Part shown: positions 17,028 to 25,507 of the stretch, piece after piece
Layout of the letters: every line of letters starts with the position of its first letter
Numbering within the stretch: the stretch's first letter is position 1
Notes under the pieces: generated by a model
The model's input: the letters and a program-made list of their open reading frames with translations, nothing else
The model's database searches: none
What the model was told of the DNA's origin: nothing
Assembly (NCBI GenBank): GCA_964425755.1
Contig: CAYRNY010000010.1
Coordinates: forward strand, 62,001-126,000
Reading direction: 5' to 3'
DNA: 64,000 nt
Source of the DNA: CAYRNY01 sp964425755
GTDB taxonomy: Bacteria > Chloroflexota > Anaerolineae > Aggregatilineales > Aggregatilineaceae
Position numbers and translations under genes: made by a program

Positions 17028-18032
17028 GTGACATTATCACTGCCATCGACCATGATCGCCGCTTATGACGCGGCGCGTACCACTGCCGCGCTGTACCGCG
17101 TGCCGGACGCGGGCTACCTGCGCATTGCGGGCGCGGACCGCGCGGACTTCATCCAGCGCCAGACGACCAACGACGTGCAGCGCCTCGCGCCGGACCGCGC
17201 ACTGGTCACCGTGCTGACCAGCGGCACGGCGCGCACGCTTGACGTGTGGAGGCTGCTGCCCGAGCCGGACGATCCGGACGCGATCGGCGTCATCACGCTG
17301 CCAGGACGCGCCGCCGCCACTGCAAGCTATTTGCAGGGCCGGATCTTCTTCATGGACCAGGTCACAGTCACGGACGCCAGCGATGCGTACGCACAGATCG
17401 AGCTGCGCGGCCCGGACGTGTCGCGCGTGCTGGCCGCGCTTGGCCTGGATGCTCCGCCCGGTCCCGGCGCGATCGCCGCGTGGGACGCGGACGGCGTGCC
17501 GCTGCACGCGCTCGGCTTGCAGCGTGTGATCGCGCAGGGCGTGCTGTTGCTCGTGCCTGCGGCGCACGCGGACGCGATCACCGCGCGCCTGGCAGACGCG
17601 GGTGCTGCGATGCTGACGCCGGAAGCCTACGCGGTGCTGCGCGTTGAGGACGGGCTGCCCGGCCCGGCACGCGAGCTGACGAGCGACTTCACGCCGCTGG
17701 AAGCGAATCTCGACGCGGCGATCGCGGATGCGAAGGGCTGCTACGCGGGGCAGGAAGTGATCGCGCGGCAGATCACGTATGACAAGGTAGCGCGGCGGCT
17801 GGTTGGGCTGCGGCTGGGTGCGCCGGTGCCGCTTGGCGCGCGCGTCGAGGTGGACCGGCGCCGCGCGGGCGAGATCACGTCGTCGGCTGTGTCGCCGCGC
17901 TTGGGGCCGCTGGCGCTGGCCGTGCTGCGCCGCGCCTACCGCGAACCGGGGCAAAGCGTCAGCGTGATCGCGGAGTCCGGCGCGACGGTTGCGGGCAAGA
18001 CATCCGCGCTGCCGTTTGACGCGGCAGGGTAG
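17028..18032 (+). CDS. ygfZ: YgfZ/GcvT-domain folate-binding protein
   Basis: The GTG at 17028 follows AAGGAG (17015-17020) and gives 334 residues. The fold is that of the aminomethyltransferase family, and the protein has the YgfZ signature KGCYAGQEVIAR (near 236-247) with its conserved Cys. An early FIQRQTTNDVQ matches the folate-pocket region. YgfZ proteins bind tetrahydrofolate and help the making or repair of certain Fe-S clusters, for instance in MiaB; this is family knowledge. It lacks the glycine-cleavage neighbours of true GcvT, and is followed by a small unrelated HEAT-repeat gene with its own -10 element. Confidence 0.88.
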   Translation: MTLSLPSTMIAAYDAARTTAALYRVPDAGYLRIAGADRADFIQRQTTNDVQRLAPDRALVTVLTSGTARTLDVWRLLPEPDDPDAIGVITLPGRAAATASYLQGRIFFMDQVTVTDASDAYAQIELRGPDVSRVLAALGLDAPPGPGAIAAWDADGVPLHALGLQRVIAQGVLLLVPAAHADAITARLADAGAAMLTPEAYAVLRVEDGLPGPARELTSDFTPLEANLDAAIADAKGCYAGQEVIARQITYDKVARRLVGLRLGAPVPLGARVEVDRRRAGEITSSAVSPRLGPLALAVLRRAYREPGQSVSVIAESGATVAGKTSALPFDAAG

Positions 18033-18114
18033 TGTCGCGGAGTCTCTTGTTCGCTATGTTACCGGTGGGGAAGATCAGGGTGGCGCGGGGGGATGCAAAT
18101 TCGCCCCGGGCGGG

Positions 18115-18120
18115 TATAAT
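18115..18120 (+). promoter_or_regulatory. -10 element upstream of the HEAT-repeat gene
   Basis: A perfect TATAAT lies 45 bases before the ATG at 18166, within CCGGGCGGGTATAATCGGCCCG, whose ends can pair. No good -35 is visible. Confidence 0.4.
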
Positions 18121-18165
18121 CGGCCCGCGTGACAGGTGAACTCGGCAGGCAAAGGAGAGGTCGCG

Positions 18166-18423
18166 ATGTCATTTGTGAGGGCCCTGTTCGGTGGCGGCAA
18201 ACCCGATGTGGACGCGCTCAGGGCGCGTGGGGACGTGGACGGCTTGATCGCGGCGCTGCGCTACCCGAAGGACGCCAACATCCGGCGTGCGGCTGCCGAC
18301 GCGTTGGGTGATCTGGGTGACCGGCGGGCGAAAGTGGCACTACACGGGGCGTTGGAAGATGACGATGTCACGGTGCGTGTCGCCGCGCAGTCCGCGCTGG
18401 GCAGGCTGATCAAGGCCGAGTGA
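18166..18423 (+). CDS. Small HEAT-repeat protein
   Basis: The ATG at 18166 is preceded by AAAGGAGAGG and gives 85 residues. After a hydrophobic MSFVRALFGGG, two HEAT/PBS-lyase-type helical repeats can be read: DVDGLIAALRYPKDANIRRA and KVALHGALEDDDVTVRVAAQ. Such short solenoids bind proteins and often appear as regulators or in phycobilin-lyase-like folds, but nothing here shows a specific partner. It stands between ygfZ and a convergent AMMECR1 gene and has its own -10 element. Function unknown. Confidence 0.75.
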   Translation: MSFVRALFGGGKPDVDALRARGDVDGLIAALRYPKDANIRRAAADALGDLGDRRAKVALHGALEDDDVTVRVAAQSALGRLIKAE

Positions 18424-18446
18424 GTGGGGGCGTGCGCCCGGCGTGA

Positions 18447-19055
18447 TCAGGCGCGTCCCCTGTGTTGTGGCGCTTCTTCTTCGATCACGATCGCCTGGTA
18501 GGTGTAAACGTTCGTCTCCGGGTCGCGCCACGTGTCCGGTGGCAGGCCCATTTTCTGCGACAGCAGGCTCAGGAAAAGCTGCGGATCGGGATAGCTTTCC
18601 CACACCTGGGGCAAGAACGTCGCGCGGCGCATGCCGTGCTGCAGCGTCACGCCGTCCACGCCGGGCCGCAGTTTGGCGAGCAGGTCATCAGGGCTGGCGT
18701 GTTCCAGGCGTTGCGGCGGCGTCAGCACGCTGATGTCGATCGTCAGATCATCGATCTCCGACGCCGTCACCGGCGGGAATCGCGGGTCGTGCAGCGCGGT
18801 CTGCTCGGTCATGTAGACGACCTCTTCCGCCAGCGGGCGCCGCGCGACGAGCGTGCCCGTGCAGCCGCGCAGCGACCCATCCGCCCGGCGGCGCAGCGTG
18901 ACGAAACACGCCCGTTCGTCGGCCAGGGCGGGCGGCAGAGTCGCCAGGTCCGGCACGAGTGCGGGCCGGTGCGCGGTGATCAGCTTCAACGTGTGGCGTG
19001 CCAGCGCGAGCAATTGGGCCTGTTCGTGGGGTGAAAAGGACGTCTGATCGCTCAT
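18447..19055 (-). CDS. amrA: AMMECR1-domain protein (AmmeMemoRadiSam system protein A)
   Basis: The ATG at 19055 has a strong GGAGG upstream, giving 202 residues. The AMMECR1 fold is shown by ACFVTLRRRADGSLRGCTGTL (family motif LRGCIG, here LRGCTG), ALHDPRFPPVTASEIDDLTIDISVLTPP and GVDGVTLQHGMRRATFLPQVWE. In many genomes this protein is grouped with a Memo-like protein and a radical SAM enzyme, a system thought to modify a biological target; here both partners are absent from the neighbourhood. Its biochemical role remains unsettled. Start at 19079 is possible but lacks an SD. Confidence 0.85.
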   Translation of the reverse strand: MSDQTSFSPHEQAQLLALARHTLKLITAHRPALVPDLATLPPALADERACFVTLRRRADGSLRGCTGTLVARRPLAEEVVYMTEQTALHDPRFPPVTASEIDDLTIDISVLTPPQRLEHASPDDLLAKLRPGVDGVTLQHGMRRATFLPQVWESYPDPQLFLSLLSQKMGLPPDTWRDPETNVYTYQAIVIEEEAPQHRGRA

Positions 19056-19131
19056 CGCTCCTCCTTCATCCGGTCGCAACGATTATCGCTGTTACCAGTA
19101 TACCGCCACTTGGCACGCGGAGCATTGGTAG

Positions 19132-19608
19132 CTAGATCAGTTTGTCTGTTTTGCCCGCCAGCTTGCGCGAGAAATCCATCTGCCCGATGTGATACGCTTC
19201 GTGCCAGTACTGGAACAGCAGCACCGCGCCCAGCGGCCTGTCGAACAGTTCAACCGTGCGCTCAGCCGCTTCCGGTGGCAGGGCGCGGATGGCGGCAACC
19301 ACGCGCGCGCCGGTCTGGTCCAGGTCGTGCAGCAGCGCTTCCAGCCGTAGCACACCCGGTCCCTCGCCGGTCACGGGATCGGAATTGCGCTTGTAACGTG
19401 CGACCTGGTCGTCGTCCCACAGGGCGGGTTCGCCCAGGAATTCCAGCGTGTTATGCCGCGAGGCGATCACGTGCCCCAGGATCCAGTTCAGGCAGTTCCC
19501 GTTGGCCGGGGGCTGGATCAGGCTTTCGTCGTGGGTCAGATCGTCCACATGCACGTGGATCACGCGGGTGGCGGATTCGAAACCGTCGGCAAGCAGGCTT
19601 AGCAGCAT
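19132..19608 (-). CDS. DinB/YfiT-family metal-binding protein
   Basis: The ATG at 19608 is preceded by GGAG and gives 158 residues in a four-helix bundle pattern. Possible metal-ligand histidines occur as NWILGHVIASRHNTLEFLG near residue 45 and WHEAYHIGQMDFSRKL near the C-terminus, as in DinB proteins, which include thiol-dependent transferases and DNA-damage-inducible proteins of unknown action. Its promoter on the minus strand is strong and is flanked by a symmetric repeat, so it is likely regulated. It is divergent from the GH57 gene. The longer reading starting at 19854 is rejected because it passes through the promoter. Confidence 0.75.
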   Translation of the reverse strand: MLLSLLADGFESATRVIHVHVDDLTHDESLIQPPANGNCLNWILGHVIASRHNTLEFLGEPALWDDDQVARYKRNSDPVTGEGPGVLRLEALLHDLDQTGARVVAAIRALPPEAAERTVELFDRPLGAVLLFQYWHEAYHIGQMDFSRKLAGKTDKLI

Positions 19609-19643
19609 GGGGGAGTCTCCTTGGTACAGGGATGGTTGAAAAT

Positions 19644-19685
19644 AACATATTGCTATAGCATAAATAGAAAATATGTTCGAGTCAA
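19644..19685 (-). promoter_or_regulatory. Promoter of the DinB gene with operator-like repeat
   Basis: On the minus strand, TTGACT (19685-19680) and TATGCT (19662-19657) have 17-base spacing. A perfect 8-bp inverted repeat, AACATATT (19644-19651) and AATATGTT (19670-19677), has one arm within the spacer and one just downstream of the -10, a layout expected for a repressor site. Confidence 0.65.
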
Positions 19686-19712
19686 GTAGCGTCTTAAGGC
19701 CAGGGCGTCGGT

Positions 19713-19742
19713 TTGCCCCGCACGCAACCCAGCCGTTAAAAT
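19713..19742 (+). promoter_or_regulatory. Promoter of the GH57 branching enzyme gene
   Basis: TTGCCC (19713-19718) and TAAAAT (19737-19742), 18 bases apart, lie 70 bases before the ATG. AGAGAGGA provides the ribosome site. Confidence 0.5.
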
Positions 19743-19812
19743 CTACTCTGAGGTTCAGCAACGCCCACACCCTACGCAGGCTCAGGATCACCAGAGAGGA
19801 CAGGACACGACC

Positions 19813-21660
19813 ATGACCGGTATCGGCGCGTTTACGTTTGTGCTGCACAGCCATTTACCCTACGCGCGGCTGGCGGGACGCTGGCCGCACGGCGAAGAGT
19901 GGATTCACGAGGCCGCCAGCGAAACTTACATCCCGCTGCTGAACGCGCTCTACGACCTGCGCGAGGAAGGCGTGGATTACAAGATCACGATCGGGCTGAC
20001 GCCGGTGCTCTCCGAGCAACTCGCGGATGCTGACGTGATCGCCCACCTGGACGAATACCTGGAAGACAAGATCGCGCGGGCCAAGCAGGACGTGCTGCGC
20101 TTCCGAGGCGAGGACGAGGTGCGGGGTGTGCCGCGCGAGGAAGCGGAAGAGGGCGACCTGCCGCCGGTCGATCGCGCCGGGGTGAGCACGGCGCTCGAAC
20201 GCTCACAAGCGGGGGAACGCGAACCCGCCGGCAGGCCGGAACCGGAGCGGCCCTGGTGGGTTGGCAACAAGCAGCTTGAGACGCTGGCCCGCTTTTACCA
20301 GGACTACTACGAGACGATCAAGGACACGTTCGACCACCGCTTTAACCGTGACCTGCTCGGCGCGTTCAAGCAGTTGCAGGACGAAGGCTATGTCGAGATC
20401 ATCACCTGCGCGGCGACGCACGGCTACCTGCCGCTGCTGGGCACGGACTCCGCGATCCGGGGGCAGTTGAAGGCCGGGATCAGCAGCTACCGGCGCTTCT
20501 TCAAGCGCGATCCGCGTGCGATATGGCTGCCGGAGTGCGCCTACCGGCCCGCATATTACGATGAAGCTGGCAACGTGCGCCCCGGAATCGAATATTTCCT
20601 CGCGGAGCAGGGGCTGCGGCTGTTCTTCAGCGAGACGCACCTGATCACGGGTGGTGCGCCGGTCGGCGTGGCGGCGGGTGAGGCGATCGGGCCGTATGGC
20701 GAGATCAAGCGCCGCTACCTGATCCCGATGGCGTCCGCGCCGATCCCGGCGGAACCGCTGACCACGTTCCGCGTGTATTATGTCAGCGACACCACCGCCG
20801 GGCCGGACGCCGACGAACACAGCGGCGTGGCGGTGATCGGGCGCAACGACGAAACCGGCCAGCGCGTGTGGTCGGCCTCGTGGGGCTATCCGGGCGATTT
20901 CGATTACCGCGAGTTCCACCGCAAGGATGGCGTTTCAGGGCTGCAATACTGGCGCGTGACCGGGGAGAAGGTCGACCTCGGCGACAAAGACCTGTATCAC
21001 CCGGATTGGGCCGCGCACAAGGTCCGCATGCACGCGCAGGATTTCGTGGCGCTGGTCGAGCGCATCCTGCAGGCGCAGTACGATCACGGGCAGGGCTACG
21101 GCATCATCGCCAGCAATTACGATACCGAGCTGTTCGGGCACTGGTGGTTTGAGGGCGTGGACTGGCTCAAGGCGGTGCTGCGCGGGCTGGCGGCCAGCGA
21201 GACCGTCGATCTCGTCACCGCGTCGCAGTACGTCAGGGAGCACCCGCCGCAGAAGGTCGCGCACATCCCCGAAGGCTCGTGGGGCGCGGGCGGCACGCAT
21301 TTCACCTGGGACAACAACGACACACACTGGATGTGGGCCCCGATCCATGACGCCGAAAAGCAGATGCAGCGCCTGGCCGACCGGCACCGCGACGACTGGG
21401 ACGACGAAACGTTACGCGGCGTGCTGAACCAGGCCGCGCGCGAACTACTGCTGCTCGAAAGCTCCGACTGGCCGTTCCTGGTCACGACCGGGCAGGCGCG
21501 GCAGTACGCGGTACAGCGCTTCAGCCAGCACCTGGAGCGTTTCTTGCAGTTGGCCGAAAGCGTCGAGCGTGGCGCGCCGGACGGCGATCTCGCGGCGCAG
21601 TTGTGGGAAAAAGACCGCCTGTTCCCGACCATCGATTTCCGCTGGTGGTGCGGCGCGTAG
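19813..21660 (+). CDS. GH57 family 1,4-alpha-glucan branching enzyme
   Basis: This 615-residue protein shows the GH57 landmarks: the N-terminal HSHLPYARL (12-20), the nucleophile region WLPECAYRP (Glu near 241) and the general-acid region SNYDTELFGHWWFEGVDWL (Asp near 437), with a C-terminal helical domain as in DUF1957 branching enzymes. Family members cut an alpha-1,4 glucan and re-join the piece through alpha-1,6 links, making branched glycogen. A charged segment (about 95-150, rich in Arg and Glu) is an insertion typical of long forms. It is the first gene of a region that also has glgA and glgC, which supports glycogen branching rather than amylase activity. Confidence 0.9.
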   Translation: MTGIGAFTFVLHSHLPYARLAGRWPHGEEWIHEAASETYIPLLNALYDLREEGVDYKITIGLTPVLSEQLADADVIAHLDEYLEDKIARAKQDVLRFRGEDEVRGVPREEAEEGDLPPVDRAGVSTALERSQAGEREPAGRPEPERPWWVGNKQLETLARFYQDYYETIKDTFDHRFNRDLLGAFKQLQDEGYVEIITCAATHGYLPLLGTDSAIRGQLKAGISSYRRFFKRDPRAIWLPECAYRPAYYDEAGNVRPGIEYFLAEQGLRLFFSETHLITGGAPVGVAAGEAIGPYGEIKRRYLIPMASAPIPAEPLTTFRVYYVSDTTAGPDADEHSGVAVIGRNDETGQRVWSASWGYPGDFDYREFHRKDGVSGLQYWRVTGEKVDLGDKDLYHPDWAAHKVRMHAQDFVALVERILQAQYDHGQGYGIIASNYDTELFGHWWFEGVDWLKAVLRGLAASETVDLVTASQYVREHPPQKVAHIPEGSWGAGGTHFTWDNNDTHWMWAPIHDAEKQMQRLADRHRDDWDDETLRGVLNQAARELLLLESSDWPFLVTTGQARQYAVQRFSQHLERFLQLAESVERGAPDGDLAAQLWEKDRLFPTIDFRWWCGA

Positions 21661-21796
21661 GTTGCCTTGCGCCGGAAGCACAAGGCTATGCGATCTGACA
21701 AAGAGCCGCAAACGGCCCTTCATCCGGTTGGCCCATTGGCGAGGGTCCGTTCAGGGTCCTTGCGAGGTATAGCCCCGTACTTGGGGCGGCGGTCGA

Positions 21797-23092
21797 TCAC
21801 ATGACCGCTTCCTGGTGCGCGAAGCGTCGCCGGACGCGCAGGTTCCACAGCGTCCACAACGCCACCGGGATCATGTTTGCTGCCGCGAAGAGCCACAGCG
21901 CCCCGGCGATGCCGAGACCGGTCTCTTCGAGCAGCACGCCGGTCAGCGAGGCGCCGATCGAATAGAACAGCGTGAACAGCATGAACTCGGTGGCGAAGAC
22001 GCGCCCGCGCACCTTTTCGGAGACGTTCTGCAGCAGCAGTTGCGTTGAGAACGTCCACACGATGCCGCCGCCCAGCCCGCGAATCACCACGCCGAACAGC
22101 ACCACCGGGAAGCTCACCAGCGGCGCGACGATCGCGAAGCCCGCGCCGATCAGCACGAAGCCGAGCGCGATCCCGATCCGCAGCGGGCGCTCGACATCGC
22201 CCGTGAAGCGCCGCGCCGCGATCGGCCCGAAGCCAGTCCCGACACCGACCATCGCGAACATCAGCCCCAGGCCGGTCCCGCCGTCCTTGCCGATCACGAA
22301 CACGTTTTCGCTGATCGAGACCTGGATCACGTCAAATGCGGACGACATAACCAGCGCGAGGAACCCCTTCAGGCTGGCGACGACCAGCATGTCCATGTGC
22401 CCGCGCAGGTAGCGCAGCCCGTTCACGTACTCCGTCACTGCCGCGCGCAGGCTGGTATCCGCGTCCGGGGCGGCGCTGGGCGGGTGGTAGCGTATCTGGG
22501 CCAGCAGCAGCGCGGAGAAGAGGAACGTCAGCACGTCGATCACGAACGACGGGTACGCGCCCCACTGCCCGGCGACGAGTCCGCCCAGGGCCGCGCCAAA
22601 GGCCAGCATCACCGACCACGTGGTCGAGGTCAGCGTGTTCGCCGTGCCGAGATGCCGTTCCGGCACGATGTCGGGCAGAATCGACGTGCGCGCCGGGTAG
22701 AAGAACCCGCCCAGGCCGAGCTGGACCGCGGTCAAGGCGTACAGCAGCCAGACCTGGTGCGGTTCGCGCACCAGCAGGAAGCCGGACACGGTCACCGCGC
22801 GCAAGATGTCGGTCGCGATCAAGATGCGCTTGCGGTTGTAGCGATCCGCGACGATGCCCGCCAGCGGGCTGACCAGGAACGGGGCGAGCATCCGTACCAC
22901 GAACAGCCCGCCCACCGCGACCCCCGACCCGGTCAGCGTGGTGATCAGTGCCGCCGACGCGATCAGGTTGAACCAGTCGCCCAGCAGACTGACGATCTGC
23001 CCGAACCAGAGGTAGCGGAAGTTGCGGTTTTCGCGCGCCAGGTCGAGGTATTCGCTCAGCGCGCCGCGTTGGGGAATGCTTGCTGTGCTCAC
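21797..23092 (-). CDS. MFS transporter
   Basis: The 431-residue protein has the 12-helix pattern of the major facilitator superfamily, starting NFRYLWFGQIVSLLGDWFNLIASAALI, and the loop motif between helices 2 and 3, PLAGIVADRYNRKRILIATD (motif A). It resembles the drug/siderophore exporter branch (EntS/MdfA-like) more than sugar importers. It lies opposite to and between the branching enzyme and glgA, so it is not in their operon. A promoter with TCGACA and TAGAAT lies upstream. Transported compound unknown. Confidence 0.85.
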   Translation of the reverse strand: MSTASIPQRGALSEYLDLARENRNFRYLWFGQIVSLLGDWFNLIASAALITTLTGSGVAVGGLFVVRMLAPFLVSPLAGIVADRYNRKRILIATDILRAVTVSGFLLVREPHQVWLLYALTAVQLGLGGFFYPARTSILPDIVPERHLGTANTLTSTTWSVMLAFGAALGGLVAGQWGAYPSFVIDVLTFLFSALLLAQIRYHPPSAAPDADTSLRAAVTEYVNGLRYLRGHMDMLVVASLKGFLALVMSSAFDVIQVSISENVFVIGKDGGTGLGLMFAMVGVGTGFGPIAARRFTGDVERPLRIGIALGFVLIGAGFAIVAPLVSFPVVLFGVVIRGLGGGIVWTFSTQLLLQNVSEKVRGRVFATEFMLFTLFYSIGASLTGVLLEETGLGIAGALWLFAAANMIPVALWTLWNLRVRRRFAHQEAVM

Positions 23093-23152
23093 GGGTCTGC
23101 GTCCATTTCGGGATGTGTGCTGTGTCGGTCATGTGTGTTGCACAGAGCCTGT

Positions 23153-23180
23153 ATTCTATAGCGTTTCTGGCATTTGTCGA
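23153..23180 (-). promoter_or_regulatory. Promoter of the MFS transporter gene
   Basis: On the minus strand TCGACA (23180-23175) and TAGAAT (23158-23153) are 16 bases apart, some 60 bases before the ATG. Confidence 0.5.
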
Positions 23181-23215
23181 CCGGGGGAGCGGTTTCTGCA
23201 TGTGCGGAAGCACGT

Positions 23216-23221
23216 TATAAT
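23216..23221 (+). promoter_or_regulatory. -10 element of glgA
   Basis: A perfect TATAAT lies 68 bases upstream of the glgA ATG. The -35 position (TTTCTG) is poor. Confidence 0.45.
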
Positions 23222-23289
23222 GCAGGCCGTGTGTTTGAGCGCACACACTTTTGCGGAACGTGTCTCGTAGCGTGTAACCAGGAGCGTAG

Positions 23290-24813
23290 ATGACCATGCG
23301 CGTGCTGTTTGTATCGGCAGAGATGCGGCCATTTGCCAAAACCGGGGGATTGGGCGACGTGGTGAGCAGCCTGCCGCGCGCCTTGCGCAAACGCGGGATC
23401 GATGCGCGCGTGATGCTGCCGCTGTATGGCCCGATCAAGCAGCGTTTTCATGACCGGTTGCAGTACGCGTTCCATTTCCAGTTTTCCCGGCGGCCCGGTA
23501 CGGCGGATGTATATGTCCATTACACCGAACAGGACGGCGTGCCGGTGTATCTGCTCGAAAGCTGGCCGTTCTTCGGCGCGGGGGATCACATCTACACCGA
23601 CGTGAACTGGGACCGCAAGCGCTTTGTGTTTTTCTCGCAGGCGGCGATGGGCGCGGCCTGGGAGATCGGGCAGGGGCGGCACGGCGGCGAGCGCTGGTTC
23701 CCGGACCTGCTGCACGCGCATGACTGGCACACCGGCCTGGTCCCGTTCCTGCTGCACGAATCGCGTTTCGGCATCGGCTGGAGCGAGGTCGCCAGCGTGC
23801 TGACGATCCACAACATGGGCTACCAGGGCTGGGACGCGGGCGGCGAGCTATGGCACGCGGGCGTACCGCCACGCCACCACCCGGACCTGCTCTTCCAGGG
23901 CAAGCAGGATAACCTGTTAGGGATCGGCATTGCCTACGCCCACAAGGTGAACACGGTCAGCCCGCGCCACGCGATTGAGCTGCATTACCCGCGTTTTGGT
24001 GCCGGCCTGGAAGGGTTGATCTGGGTGCGCGATACCGACTTCTCCGGCATCCTGAACGGCATCGATCCGGAGCAGGTGAATCCGGCCACAGATCGTTACC
24101 TGTCCCACCGCTACGACGCCGCGAATTTCCGCACCGAGCGCCCGAAGAACAAGCTCGAACTACAGCACCGCGTCGGGCTGGCGCAGAACCCCGACGTGCC
24201 ACTGTTGGGCATCATCAGCCGCCTGGTGGACCAAAAGGGCATGGATTTCGCCGTGCCCGCGCTGCGGCGGTTGCTCGCGGAAACCGACGTGCAGTTGATC
24301 GTCCTGGGGGCGGGCGACCCGGATGTCGAGGACGAGCTGCAGCGCCTGGAGTGGGATTTCGGCTGGAAGTGCAAAGCCGTGATCGACTTCCGCCCGGACC
24401 TTGCCAGCCTGATGTACGCGGGCTGCGACCTGATGCTCGTGCCGAGCCGTTACGAGCCGTGCGGCCTGACGCAGCTTGTCGCGATGCGTTACGGTGCGCT
24501 GCCGGTGGTGCGCGAGACCGGCGGGCTGGCCGATACTGTGATCAATTACGACGATGCGGACGCCGATACAGGGACCGGGTTCATGTTCCTGTTTGAAGAG
24601 CCGGACGCCTTCCGCATGACGCTGCATTGGGCGCTGCGCACCTACCGCGAGCACCGCGCGGCGTTCGAGCGCATGCAGGAACGCGCGATGCAGATGGACT
24701 GGAGCTGGTCGCGCCCGGTGGAGCAGTACATCGATCTGTATGAGGCCGCGCTGGGCAAGGTACGCGGCGAGGGGATGCAGGTACGCAACCTGGGGCGCGG
24801 GCGGCCCCGTTAA
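23290..24813 (+). CDS. glgA: Glycogen synthase (ADP-glucose: alpha-glucan glucosyltransferase)
   Basis: The protein (507 residues) begins MTMRVLFVSAEMRPFAKTGG; the KTGGL loop (17-21) binds ADP-glucose. The N-terminal GT5 domain includes DLLHAHDWHTGLVPFLL, and the C-terminal Rossmann domain has VPSRYEPCGLTQLVAMRYG with the conserved E/G pair. GlgA moves glucose from ADP-glucose to the non-reducing end of glycogen. AGGAG lies about 7 bases before the ATG. GlgC, the ADP-glucose source, is 1.5 kb downstream on the same strand, with two small membrane-protein genes between. Length is normal for the family. Confidence 0.93.
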   Translation: MTMRVLFVSAEMRPFAKTGGLGDVVSSLPRALRKRGIDARVMLPLYGPIKQRFHDRLQYAFHFQFSRRPGTADVYVHYTEQDGVPVYLLESWPFFGAGDHIYTDVNWDRKRFVFFSQAAMGAAWEIGQGRHGGERWFPDLLHAHDWHTGLVPFLLHESRFGIGWSEVASVLTIHNMGYQGWDAGGELWHAGVPPRHHPDLLFQGKQDNLLGIGIAYAHKVNTVSPRHAIELHYPRFGAGLEGLIWVRDTDFSGILNGIDPEQVNPATDRYLSHRYDAANFRTERPKNKLELQHRVGLAQNPDVPLLGIISRLVDQKGMDFAVPALRRLLAETDVQLIVLGAGDPDVEDELQRLEWDFGWKCKAVIDFRPDLASLMYAGCDLMLVPSRYEPCGLTQLVAMRYGALPVVRETGGLADTVINYDDADADTGTGFMFLFEEPDAFRMTLHWALRTYREHRAAFERMQERAMQMDWSWSRPVEQYIDLYEAALGKVRGEGMQVRNLGRGRPR

Positions 24814-24939
24814 GCGCCGCGACCCCTGAATCTTTCGGGGAGCGAGGGCCGGGTTGTGGGGGTATGATAGAAGATGACGCGTTGCAGGCACGTTTAATGT
24901 CTGCACGCCGGAGACGTTTACCGAGATTAGAGGCATAAC

Positions 24940-25461
24940 GTGGCTGAGAAGAAGCGAAAACCGGCTTACTACACGGTCGACTTCGTGACCGCGCTGCCGG
25001 TGGCGCAGTGCCGCGAGCGGCTGGAGCGCGGTGATAGCGCGGCCTATCATGGCCCTGGTTCGAGCCTTGCGCCGATGGTGCAGCGCGTGGTTGTGCGGGG
25101 GAATGGCGCGTTCACCATCGAGCGCACGTATCCCGGCGCGCTTTACCCGATCCGCCTCACGGGGCGGCTGGATGATGACGAGTCGGGCGGCGGGACCTGG
25201 GTGCACGGCGCCATCACGCACGATGCCGAAAACCAGGTCTTGATCGAAGGGCTGGTCGTTTTCCTGTTGTTCTTCCTGATCACGGCCTTGCTGTTTTTGC
25301 GGCTGCGGGCACGGAGCTTTGTCATATCGCTGCCGCTGATACTGCTCGTGCTGGTGGTGTTTTCGCTGCGCTGGCGCGCGCTGCGCGAATCGACGCGGGA
25401 CCTCACCGTGTGGGTGCGGCGGCGGCTGTACCTGACTGCCGAGCAGGTCCGGCGCGGGTGA
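24940..25461 (+). CDS. Unknown membrane protein, first of a tandem pair
   Basis: The GTG at 24940 opens a 173-residue protein I do not recognise. Residues 1-95 are soluble and share a start with the next gene's product: YYTVDFVTALPVAQCRERL here, FLSVDFVTALSFEDCSARL there. Both then read a basic residue-rich strand region with a GxxxRRT/ERT motif and GTWVxG. Residues 100-145 contain two hydrophobic segments (VLIEGLVVFLLFFLITALLF and FVISLPLILLVLVVFSL), and a basic tail follows. So the soluble part likely faces the cytoplasm with a short hairpin in the membrane. It sits between glgA and a paralogue before glgC. No function is proposed. Confidence 0.65.
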   Translation: MAEKKRKPAYYTVDFVTALPVAQCRERLERGDSAAYHGPGSSLAPMVQRVVVRGNGAFTIERTYPGALYPIRLTGRLDDDESGGGTWVHGAITHDAENQVLIEGLVVFLLFFLITALLFLRLRARSFVISLPLILLVLVVFSLRWRALRESTRDLTVWVRRRLYLTAEQVRRG

Positions 25462-25507
25462 TGCGGCGCGGTCGGGCAGCACGCACGGCTAGACAGGGTG
25501 AAATGAC

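Noticed and set aside
21772..21787. Short hairpin GCCCC-GTACTT-GGGGC between convergent genes
   Set aside because: Five pairs and no T-tract; too weak to call a terminator.
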